Below are positions 35,232 to 44,700 of a stretch of 64,000 nt of DNA, in pieces. This DNA is from Gonocerus acuteangulatus. Taxonomy: Eukaryota; Arthropoda; Insecta; Hemiptera; Coreidae. Below the pieces are notes generated by a model. The model was not told the DNA's origin, did not search any database, and worked only from the letters and a program-made list of their open reading frames with translations. The number at the start of each line of letters is the position of its first letter. The stretch's first letter is position 1. The DNA lies in assembly GCA_946811695.1 (NCBI GenBank), contig OX328123.1:12669619-12733618 (forward strand). Direction: 5' to 3'. A program made the position numbers and the translations under genes.

Positions 35232-36477
35232 TCTACTATATATTTGTCAAATACCACTCACTGACCTATCATCGCCCAGCCCAAACCGCTCAACAGAAAA
35301 ATTTGAAATTTTGCACGGACACTCCCTATATAACGTAGGCACTCAATAAGAAAGGATTTTTTGATATTCGAATTTTTAAGTATTTTTAGAGGGGTTTAAA
35401 GTTTTAGTTGGTTAGAGCAGGCAAGCCTAGGTATCATGCGTTGCTAGGACGATAAAGAACATCTGTTACCGTACAATATCTATTTCATAGTATTATTTTT
35501 AATTGAGGTTAATTTCAACTATGATGGCAGTCCTTAAATTACTAGAAATAAACTATTATTTTGTCCCTCCTAGAGTTTACGCCCTGGTGATGGCCCATCC
35601 CAGGTAATTATATCCAGAACCACTTGACACAAAAATTTGAAATTTTGCTCGGACAATCCTTTTAGAATGTAAACACTTGCTAAGAAAGTTTTTTTTTATA
35701 TTCAAAAGTTTAAGCACTTTTAGGGGGGTTTGAATTATTAAGAAGTTCCTCATCGGCTCAAAAATGGTTCGATTTTGATAACATTTGCTACAAAAGTTTT
35801 TCTTCTCATTTAAAAGGTCAAGTTCATTAACCAGTTGAATCCGTTTACTGGAACGTGGTTTTTGGAGCGAAATTTGTGCTAAAGATTTCTTAACGTAGGA
35901 ACATGAATGAAACCATTTTTTAAGCGAGTTCTGTAGCCATTTACCAAAAAAATTGATAGAAATACTTTTCAAAACTAATTTTCTGTTTGGGTATTCAGAA
36001 ACGAAGTATATGGAAAAAAATTGTATGAATGATGATACAAAGTTTTCGGATCTCAGTATATTTTCTAAAATATTTCGAAAACGGTTGGGAACTCGTAGTA
36101 AGTAGAAGGCGGCTATTCGAAAGGTTACTAAATTCTCTACAATAAAATTCTGTTGTAATGTTCGGTGGGGCGATGTCAATCGAAGAGATAAGTGCTTAAA
36201 TCTTCGAATTTGTTAGTTTTATTCTTTTCTATGTATATTTGTCTCTGTTTACCTAAATTTTTAAGCGTTTTTTTTTTTTTTTTTTTTTCTTTTTTTTTTT
36301 TACTCTCCAACGGAAACAAGCACGGTTACCTCCACATAGTATTTCCTGGGTAACTTTAAAGTCCGTGCAATAATAAGCCGTACAAAATTATGTAGTAGCG
36401 TTAATTTTGGTCATATCATATTTAACATAATATAAAAAATACTTATCGGCCGTGGTGAAGCACGGGTATTCAGCTAG
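35232..36477 (+). mobile_element. Non-autonomous Helitron, 1,246 bp
   Basis: It starts TCTACTATATATTTGTCAAA after A (35231) and ends CCGTG-GTGAAG-CACGG, GTATTCAGCTAG, followed by T (36478). This is the best preserved copy of the family in the window. There is no Rep/helicase ORF. It lies in inverted orientation to 26507-27731. Confidence 0.85.
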
Positions 36478-36480
36478 TGT

Positions 36481-36481
<1 letters not shown>

Positions 36482-36548
<67 letters not shown>
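36482..36548. repeat. (TA)n microsatellite
   Basis: About 33 TA units between the Helitron 3' end and the PBS side of the LTR element. Confidence 0.95.
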
Positions 36549-36551
<3 letters not shown>

Positions 36552-36567
36552 GGCGTTTGGTGGATTG

Positions 36568-36585
36568 CCCCACGTTGGGTCACCA
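36568..36585 (-). other. LTR-retrotransposon primer-binding site
   Basis: The minus strand reads TGGTGACCCAACGTGGGG, close to the common TGGCGCCCAACGTGGGG type. It lies three bases after the CA end of the adjacent LTR. The internal region beyond it is lost to the TA array and Helitron. Confidence 0.65.
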
Positions 36586-36918
36586 AGATGTGGTGTTTGG
36601 TTGGGCAAGAAAAAAGAAAATTGGAATATATTTAAATGTTATTCTAGGAAAAGTTGATTTGATATGTTTTTAGTATAATTTCATTATATCTCAGGGTTCA
36701 TTTAAAATTACCAAACTCACCACATACGGGCTTATGAATAAAACCGTTTGAATAATTGAATTAATTTAATAAATTTCCTGAAATAAAAAGCATGAGAAAT
36801 ATATTATTAGAACCACTTCTTACCATCTGTCCTTTTATGTGTTGAGACCATATTAAATACCAGGAAAAAGGTTCATTATAAATAAAATAGAGTTTGAAAA
36901 AATTGACTTATATTGAAT

Positions 36919-38146
36919 AAAAAAAAGTCCGTCACGCAGGAGCTGCATAACTAAGCACTTTCCTCAGAATTTGGGTAGTGTAGACTGCTTTCCAGAACAA
37001 TTTGCTTAAAATATCCTACATAAATAAAATAAAAACGTGAATAGTTCTCATTTTGTAATGAGTAACTGATCAATTATTAATTTGCATCCAGAGTTATGTT
37101 TACACATGGTACCTACTACACTACGTAATAAATACAAAAATCCTCATATTATCGTATTTTGATCTAACGCAGGAACAGGATACAGTCACTCTAGTGGTAG
37201 AAAGCGCTCCTTGCGGCGGCTTTGTGAACCTACGTCTGCCGGCTTTTCTATTCAAATATATTACAAATTAAACCCCCGCTTTCCGATTGACCGATTCAGC
37301 TCATTTTTACAACACTTCTTTCTCATGAGTTACCCACGACGTATACCGCGTTTCGTTACAATACAGCAGAAATTACGACCGGTATGAGTATATTAGGAAT
37401 TTGGGTCCGGAGTAAACCCCCCCCCCCTTCTAATGAACCGATTTAGTTTATTTTTGCAACACATATTTACCTGTAGATTACCACTACGAATACCGTGTTT
37501 CGTCGAAATATACCAAAAATCACGGCTGGTAGTGGCGAATTGGTATTGTGGGTCCGGAGTAAACCCCCCCTTCCTAATGAACCGATTTCGTTTATTTTTA
37601 CAACACATATTTACCTGTGGATTAGCACTACGAATACCGAGTTTCGTCGAAATATACCAAAAATCACGGCTGGTAGTGGCGAATTGGTATTGTGGGTCCG
37701 GAGTAAACCCCCCCTTCTAATGAACCGATTTAGTTCATTTTTATATCTCACTTTTCTCTCTATATTAACACTACGAATACCAAGTTTCGTTGAAATATAA
37801 CAAATATTACGGCTGACATAGTCAAATAAATGTTTTGCGTTCGGGGTAAACCCCCTCTTCCGGTGGACCGACTTTGGTGGTTAACGAACTCGTTCAATCG
37901 TTTGCTAATTGAATGCTATATACCAAGTTTCGTGACGAAAAACCAAAAACTCTGGCCGCTATCGTGTTAACAGACACATATATATATATATATGCATATA
38001 TATATATATATAGATATATATAAATTTTAACGGGGGTCATTTTCGGTGTCTACTAGGTAGGATCGATAAAGATTTGAAGAAATTTTTCAAAAATTCCGTC
38101 ATGAGTCCAACCTCAATAGCTACTTTCCTTCGGAGGAAAGTGCTAA
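36919..38146 (+). mobile_element. Helentron-like element, subfamily D, full length
   Basis: 5' end AAAAAAGTCCGTCACGCAGG, then the TAAGCACTTTCCTC motif. The body has a tandem of about 145-bp units (GGTCCGGAGTAAACC at 37404, 37551, 37695), a TA core (37978-38020), a stem-loop ACTTTCC-TTCG-GAGGAAAGT, and the end GAGGAAAGTGCTAA. The 5' and 3' subterminal motifs are reverse complements. There is no coding sequence; an open frame across 37433-37800 only reflects the repeat period. Confidence 0.75.
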
Positions 38147-38611
38147 TATATAATTTAAGATTTAGCATGGCTGTGATATAAACCTTAATATAAGAAAGAA
38201 AAATTGCTTGACTCACATATTTGTATCAATGTTGGGTTATTAAGAAATGTTAGAACATATTTAAAATATTAATTTATATATAAAAAGATAAATATTGGCC
38301 ATTATTAGATTTTAGATAGCTTTTAAATTTTATTTAAAGATTGGCAGTGAGTGAGTTATACTGAGCTTATTTTACGGATGATGTTCTGGAAGTGAAGAGG
38401 CAGACTGCTTGTAGTTATGTTGAGGAGAATGATGGTCGGCTGCTAGATCTTGGAGTGGTGTCTGGCCATCATGTCCAGGTGAAATGAGCTTGGTGTCCGC
38501 TGACCAGCTGGTTCTGCAGCGAGACCGTGTGCCTCTGCCTCTGGTGCATGAATGGGTGTGCTCTGGCCCTTGGCTGGCGTTGAAAAGAGAACGAGTGGTG
38601 GGGGAAGGCCC

Positions 38612-38619
38612 TTTTTATA
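38612..38619 (-). promoter_or_regulatory. TATA box of the LTR promoter
   Basis: The minus strand reads TATAAAAAGGGCC, with a CCACTCG initiator-like site about 25 bp downstream, within the U3/R region of the LTR. Confidence 0.55.
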
Positions 38620-39002
38620 GAGGCGTTACTCCCACCACACCAAGGATGTCTGTCTTCAGCAATCGCCCCCTGGATGTTCAAAGTGCATTTTAGGAAGCAC
38701 ATCTATTGTTATCTTCCTGGGAACTTGTATCTCTCGACGCCTTATCGCTCCTAGCCGAGACAGTTGGACTCTTCTTTTATTTAACACTGCCTTTTTTTAA
38801 AAAAAAAATAAATACTGCCAAACTAAGCACTGCCAATTGCTATCTCTTTTATTACTCTTATATTTATTTAATTGATTGACAAAGGAGAATATTTGTGATG
38901 GACTTATGGAATTTAACTTAGCCTTTATTTTGAATAGGAATGCTACTCTTTGCTATGCCAGAAACTGACCCTTTCTAGAGCACCCCCTTTTAGATCATTA
39001 CA

Positions 39003-39005
39003 ATA

Positions 39006-39062
<57 letters not shown>
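39003..39062. repeat. (TA)n microsatellite
   Basis: About 30 TA units that begin exactly at the LTR outer end. Confidence 0.93.
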
Positions 39063-39064
<2 letters not shown>

Positions 39065-39083
39065 CTAAAACATGTTTGAAATG

Positions 39084-39590
39084 AACACGAGACTATTTAA
39101 CGATTCCACATGACATGTCCGAACTATTTTCTGAAAAAAGCCCACACATTGTTACTATTCTACAACACTTACTTAAAATGAAACTGTACGACAAAATATG
39201 ACTCAACTGAACGTATGTATGGTTTAATGAAGCGATTGCGAATAAATGAGTGTGTGTGATGACGTGCATCAGAGCGGCTTCAGTATAGAATGTCCTTAAA
39301 TGAAATGTCTCGTCATAGAATAATGATTTTTATATTGAAATAAACTATCAGATACTTTATTATTTCTTATTATAATAGTTCAGTTATTGTTTTGTACTTC
39401 TTCTTCTTTTTTTTTTCTTTTTATTTTTTTTGTTCGTTTTTATTTTGTTAACTTTATGTTGTACTTTGTAGCCCTTGTGTTAACCTTCTATCATTTAATA
39501 TTTTATTTACTTCTATTTGTTTACTTGTATTACTTTCATGAAATATGTGAGCAGATCACCTTGCTGTGGAGGAGCTCCATAAATAAATGA
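39084..39590 (+). mobile_element. 5'-truncated LINE with 12-bp target duplication
   Basis: It ends GAGGAGCTCCATAAATAAATGA, a LINE-type 3' end without coding sequence. The flanks ATGTTTGAAATG (39072-39083 and 39591-39602) are identical, and copy 1 has the single empty site at about 16126. The clade is not determined. Confidence 0.82.
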
Positions 39591-40164
39591 ATGTTTGAAA
39601 TGTCAGGAAACACATGGGATGAATTTTACTATTAGTGTTGACTTTTCATAACACAAAAAATACGGTCATTCAAATTATAATGTATGTGTGTACATATAAA
39701 TACATATTATCAAAATAAAGCAGCAAAAGTCAACTGGGACCACAAATAGAAATGTTCTAAGTCATTAGACCAATTTCAATTCAAGATTTATAACAATAAC
39801 AAGCGAAAATAGTCTTAAATAAAACATCTTGGCAGTTCCACAACAAAATCCATCGCGTACGGGAAAACAAAAAAAAAAAGCAATTGTAAGGACTACATCA
39901 CCTCGAATATTCAGAAATAGGCAAAACTATAGTGGAATTAATAGAAATATTTAAATTATTAAAGTTATCTGAAGAAAATTTAATACTTACTTTGGTGGTA
40001 TTTGTCCTATCTTTGAGTAAATAAGGCTTTACCTTAAGTGCTAAAATCTGAAGAAACCTTCCTTGGAGGGGAAAATGGTTTCAAGAAGCAGTGTTGTCAA
40101 GCTCTGGACAGTGTTGTACTTTCTTGTTCAACAGATATTTAAAAAATGCCTTATAAAACATGCA

Positions 40165-40231
<67 letters not shown>
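40165..40231. repeat. (TA)n microsatellite
   Basis: About 33 TA units, the counterpart of the array at 16549 in copy 1. Confidence 0.95.
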
Positions 40232-40235
<4 letters not shown>

Positions 40236-40414
40236 TATGTTTTTCAAATAACAGGGACTAAAATATCATTTTAGTTTACAATATATACAACTCACATTAA
40301 ATTCATGGAAACAAGGGGGGCTTCTTCCCAGCATTTTGTTTTTCGTGATTAACTGCGTATCAAATACTGGGCTATTAATGCGCGGCTATCAACAGTTTGC
40401 CACCCTTTTTTTAA

Positions 40415-40524
40415 TACCAACATCACGTGGTCGGTCACCCATTTAGGGTACTGGCCACGCTCGGCGTTGCTTAACTTCGGTGATCCACGGGAACCGGTGC
40501 ATTCAATGTGGATATGACCATTGT
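40415..40524 (-). repeat. 5S-rRNA-derived repeat (SINE3-like), best preserved copy
   Basis: The minus strand reads GGTCATATCCACATTGAATG, CACCGGTTCCCGTGGATCAC, CGAAGTTAAGCAACGCCGAG, CGTGGCCAGTACCC and ATGGGTGACC, then ACGTGATGTTGGT. This is 5S rRNA from the 5' helix to the 3' strand, with A-box and C-box elements and a deletion of roughly 13 nt after GGGTGACC. A shared unique tail (GGGTGGCAAAC...CAGTATTTGATACGC) runs to about 40340, as in a SINE. Confidence 0.82.
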
Positions 40525-40547
40525 CCCATCCTAGCATGTCCACCGTT

Positions 40548-40710
40548 TTAGCGTGGTTCCTCCCTCCCTCAATAGGGAGAAAACCCGCTAATGAGCTTGA
40601 CCTCATGACGCAATCCGAAACTGCCGACTAGAAAATTTCACGTTTCAGAGCCCACATATCTCGAAAATAACGGTGGTTCAAATTTGTGTATGTATGTGTA
40701 TATACAGGGT
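40548..40710 (-). repeat. 3' end of a Helentron-like element
   Basis: TTTTAGCGTGGTTCCTCCCT and AATAGGGAGAAAACC give the stem-loop, followed by TGACCTCATGACGCAATCCG and ATAACGGTGGTTCAAATTTG. Only the 3' portion is present, adjacent to the 5S-derived repeat. The equivalent in copy 1 is 16880-17030. Confidence 0.65.
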
Positions 40711-41484
40711 AGTCCCGGTGGAAATCGCCATACTTGAGGAGTGTGTACACCGACTGAAGTGTAGTTGAATGTCAAGGAGAAATTTGTACTCAAGAAATTA
40801 TTTACCTAGATACAGGCGTTTCCGTGTTTTTTTTTCTAAACGCTTGTTTTTTAAGATCTCATGTACCTTGTGCAACAATTTCTTAAACCAAATTCACAGC
40901 AGCTACCCAAACAAATAACTTATCACGAAATAAAGGTTTTTCATTTTTAATGTTCCATGCACAGCACGAACATTTTTTGGTTTGGTAGATGGGACTATCA
41001 AAAAAGTTCCATTATTTCATTACCATGGCCAATTTGTGAGTAAATGTCGAAAGCCAAAAAAGGGTGCTTTGCACGGGTAAATTGGGGTCAATTAAAACAA
41101 AAAAAAATTAATAAGCAAAACATTTTGGCTTTTAATGATCAACATAATGAAATGCTGCAATTAAAACAAAATTATTTAGTTAAATAATAAAGTTTGCAAT
41201 TTATGATAAAATGTTGGCATGATAAAAAACTGTATGTCAGAGTATAGTTTAACTTTCACTAAGGTAAATTATTAAAAAAAAAACGACAACAACAACATAA
41301 AAAACACAATTTTATTTTTTTGCATCAAATTAACATTATATTATAGTGAAATAACATTTGTTTGTATACTGTATTGACTTGCATAGTATTGATGTATTCT
41401 TGATGAAGAAGTGAGTTTTCTTTGGAGGACGTTATTCTATCTCTTACTTATATAAAGCAGAACCATAACAATTTTCAATTATAC

Positions 41485-41490
41485 TTTATT
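41485..41490 (-). terminator. Candidate P450 polyadenylation signal
   Basis: AATAAA on the minus strand, about 60 nt past the P450 stop codon, in CTTAAATAAAGT. Confidence 0.5.
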
Positions 41491-41549
41491 TAAGATTACA
41501 CTGTAATAATAATTTCAGTGAAATATATACAGACTAATGAACGTTTGAT

Positions 41550-41713
41550 TCATATTTTTTCAATTCTGAGAAATATCTTCTTAGCGGGGAGTGCACCAAA
41601 GACTCTCTTATTAAATTGTAAGGGAACCTTAGTATTTTCAGAGAGCGTGGCTTTGTAGTGCATTAAAAACTTTGCCACTCCATACTTCATGACCATCACA
41701 GCATATCGCATGG
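41550..41713 (-). CDS. P450 terminal exon
   Basis: TTTCAG acceptor, two bases completing the codon begun by ATTG| (giving CIA), then [16 protein letters not shown]... to LRIEKI and TGA (41550-41552). A transposon begins only 46 bp upstream of the acceptor. Confidence 0.92.
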
Positions 41714-44700
41714 CTGAAATAAAATAATGAAATATAAATAATAATGAAAATAGAATATAATTGAAGGGCTCAGTGCCAAAGGTGACTAACCCACAATTTT
41801 AACAAATTTGAGTTATTCACTTCTCCTTATAGGGAATTTTAAGTTTTATAATTGATAGAAATGAACATCCTTTACACCTCATTAACCCTGGAATCACAAC
41901 ATGATGAAGCTGTTACAAATCTCATAACGTGGGGTCATATAAGACCCCATCTAGTCTTTCGTAATTCTTTTACAAATTTGGTGTTAGGCTTCTGAAATGG
42001 TATTTTAAGATGACTACCATGTATAATATAACAATTTATAACCAAATAATCTTATTTAATTGTAAAGGGGGGGGGGAGTGGGAAATTAAACATCAAAATA
42101 ACACAAATTTAGACATAAGTTTATTTGAATATTTGTCCTCTGAATATCAACATTAAATATAACGTTTTCTTCTATAATATTTTATCTTTATGACTGCTAG
42201 AATAAAAAAATACTATAAAATGTAAAATTGGTTTAAAAGGGAAAAAACATAGTGGCTTGAAAGTATACACATTATAATAATCAAGAAAGTCCGTCATGCT
42301 GGAGCTGCATAACTAAGCACTTTCCTCAGAATTTGGGTAGTGTAGACTGCTTTCCAGAACAATTTGCTTAAAATATCCTACATAAATGGAATAAAAACAT
42401 GAATAGTTCTCTTTTAAATTTATAATGAGTAACTGATCAATAATTAATTTGCTTCCAGAGTTATGTTTACACATGGTACCTATTACACTACGTAATAAAT
42501 ACAAAAAACCTCATATTATCGTATTTTGATCTCACGCAGGAACAGGATACAGTCACTCTAGTGGTAGAAAGCGCTCCTTGCAGCGGCTATGTGAACCTAC
42601 GTCTGGCGGGCTTTTCTATTGAAATATATTACACATTAAACCCCCGCTTTCCGATTGACCGATTCACAACACTTCTTTCTCATGAGTTACCCACGACGTA
42701 TACCGCGTTTCGTTACAATACAGCAGAAATTACGACCGGTATGAGTATATTAGGAATTTGGGTCCGGAGTATACAGATATATATATATATGCATATATAT
42801 AGATATATATAAATTTTAACGGGGGTCATTTTCGGTGTCTACTAGGTAGGATCGATAAAGATTTGAAGAAATTTTTCAAAAATTCCGTCAACCTCAATAG
42901 CTACTTTCTTTCGGAGGAAAGTGCTAAAAATAAAAATATTGATATTTATTTATACACTTTTCAGATATACTTTGCCTGTGTTCAGCAAACAGACTCTTAC
43001 TACACTTTGCACAATGTGTTACAGCTTTCCTGACTTTTTTACGGTCACAAACACCACATCGTATATATGGCCATCCTCTTTTTCACTCGTATCACATACT
43101 TCACCAATTTCACTATATTGACTATCCAAAGCGTATCCAAACTCTGTTTTCCTCTTCTACAATTTGCCAAAGCATCTAATTGTGAATTTCATCTTCAGTG
43201 CAAAATTATTTATCGTTAGACATACAATATTCGATAAATAAAAATGTTACATAAACCACAATGTGGGGTCGCTCGTGACCCAAAGGCTTTATATACGTTC
43301 ACAGGGATAGGAATGAGAAAAGCCTGACTCTCTATTATGTTCACCTTGTCAGGATAGGAAGGTACAGGATCAGACATGTTCAACAGCTCGAATATGTAGG
43401 AGATAATAAATATTTTCAGAGCTCTGGGGTCACGGGTGACCCCATGTTGTGATTCCAGGGTTAATTAGTACTGACATCTGTTAGTTTGTTTTGGAACTTA
43501 CTGCAAAGCTAAATCATGTGAGAGGCAGTCTTGACCAACCCACACTAGGTATGGCTTTGTTAATAATAAGCAGCAACATGTGTGATATAGTTGAAACTTC
43601 TGATCACTCTCTGGCAGATCCTGTCTATGAACCATCAAGGAATGTTCAGGAACTACGCTTGTGGAGGATAAAACCGCAACATTAAGATTGTACTGTTCCT
43701 GCTCCACATACTACACAACTCACCCAATCTGGAAATCATTGACCATGAATTCTTCATACCAGGATTCAGTTCTTATCTTGTGATCAGAATTTTGCAGTTA
43801 TTGAGAATTTCAAGCAATATAAACATGACATATTTGTGCCAGACGAATGGATGTAAATGGCAAAAAATCAAAAAAGAGAAAAACCTTTTTAGATGACCTG
43901 AAAATACTAGGGAAACACTTTTTCAGCACATTAAGTCTGGAGAAAGATATTATTAACCGCAAAGTAAGCACTGATGGAGCTAACGTTGACAGGCTGAAAA
44001 TCAATTGTTTACAGCTAGAAAAGAGTAATCCAAGAAAGCTCAAAATCAAATACATACATTCAAAAGATGCGTAATTTTTGAGAGTTTATGTGACCAGAAA
44101 ACATGAAGGAAAACAGAAGGTGTTGGGAGGAATTTAGTTCCCAGTACTGTAGCCTATTGGAAGGAAACTATCTACGGAGAAAGTGAATGATCTCATAGTA
44201 CTTCTTCAGTATATTCCTCGGGTTTATCATTCCTTCAACCAAACCCTAAAGAACAACCCAGGTGTTGAATATAATGGCTTCAGTTCACATACCGAAGGAG
44301 AGAACAGCGACTAATAAGAAACTTTTGGACTAGAATGACTACGTTTACATTGTATCTGAATTTTTTTAGTTATGTTAAATCATAGAAATATTATGATAGA
44401 AATCCAATGAAAAATAATTTTTCATTAATTATAATTAATGGAAAAGTATTTTTCATTACATTTCTACCATTATGTATCTGTGATCCGAGGATAAATAATT
44501 ATTAATCTCCGGATATGTGACCACTATTCGTCAAGTGTAAGTTATTTTTTATCTATGCGAGAACTAAACATGACTATACTTTTTGTTTTTCATTATCGGG
44601 ACTAACTCTAAACTTTTTATTATTATTGTATATTCATAACAATTTTGTGTATCTAATGAATAAAGACCAATTAAAATCATTTCCGTCACCAACACTAATT

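Larger units (their letters stand above)
36589..39002 (-). mobile_element. Long LTR (about 1.2 kb of its own sequence) with a nested element
   Basis: On the minus strand it starts TGTAATGATCTAAAAGGGGG (39002) and ends CCAAACACCACA (36589), directly before the PBS. A TATAAAAAG box lies at 38612-38619, an initiator-like CACTCG about 25 bp downstream, and an AATAAA near 38337. Positions 36919-38146 are a later Helentron-like insertion. Only one LTR is present. The superfamily is probably Gypsy, but no pol remains to show it. Confidence 0.6.
41886..43460 (-). mobile_element. piggyBac element
   Basis: The ends are CCCTGGAATCACAACATG and CATGTTGTGATTCCAGGG, with TTAA on both sides (41882-41885, 43461-43464). 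A minus-strand Cys-rich C-terminal fragment is present, and a Helentron-like element (42283-42927) sits inside. Most of the transposase is gone. Confidence 0.92.

Noticed and set aside
36482..36548. (TA)n arrays as CRISPR-like or regulatory repeats
   Set aside because: Simple dinucleotide microsatellites without spacers.
37433..37800. Open frame of about 95-100 residues with internal duplication (GVNPPF repeats)
   Set aside because: It follows the 145-bp tandem unit of a non-coding Helentron-like element whose length is nearly a multiple of three; the other frames and strand are equally open.
38469..38702. ORFs on both strands in the LTR
   Set aside because: The sequence is better explained as U3/R with a TATA box; no protein family is recognised.
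40415..40524. Functional 5S rRNA gene
   Set aside because: It carries a deletion after GGGTGACC, diverged stems and a SINE-type tail; the other copies are worse.
43810..44074. Overlapping ORFs on both strands inside the TATA-target transposon
   Set aside because: Mutually exclusive frames without recognisable motifs; kept only as a remark in the transposon entry.
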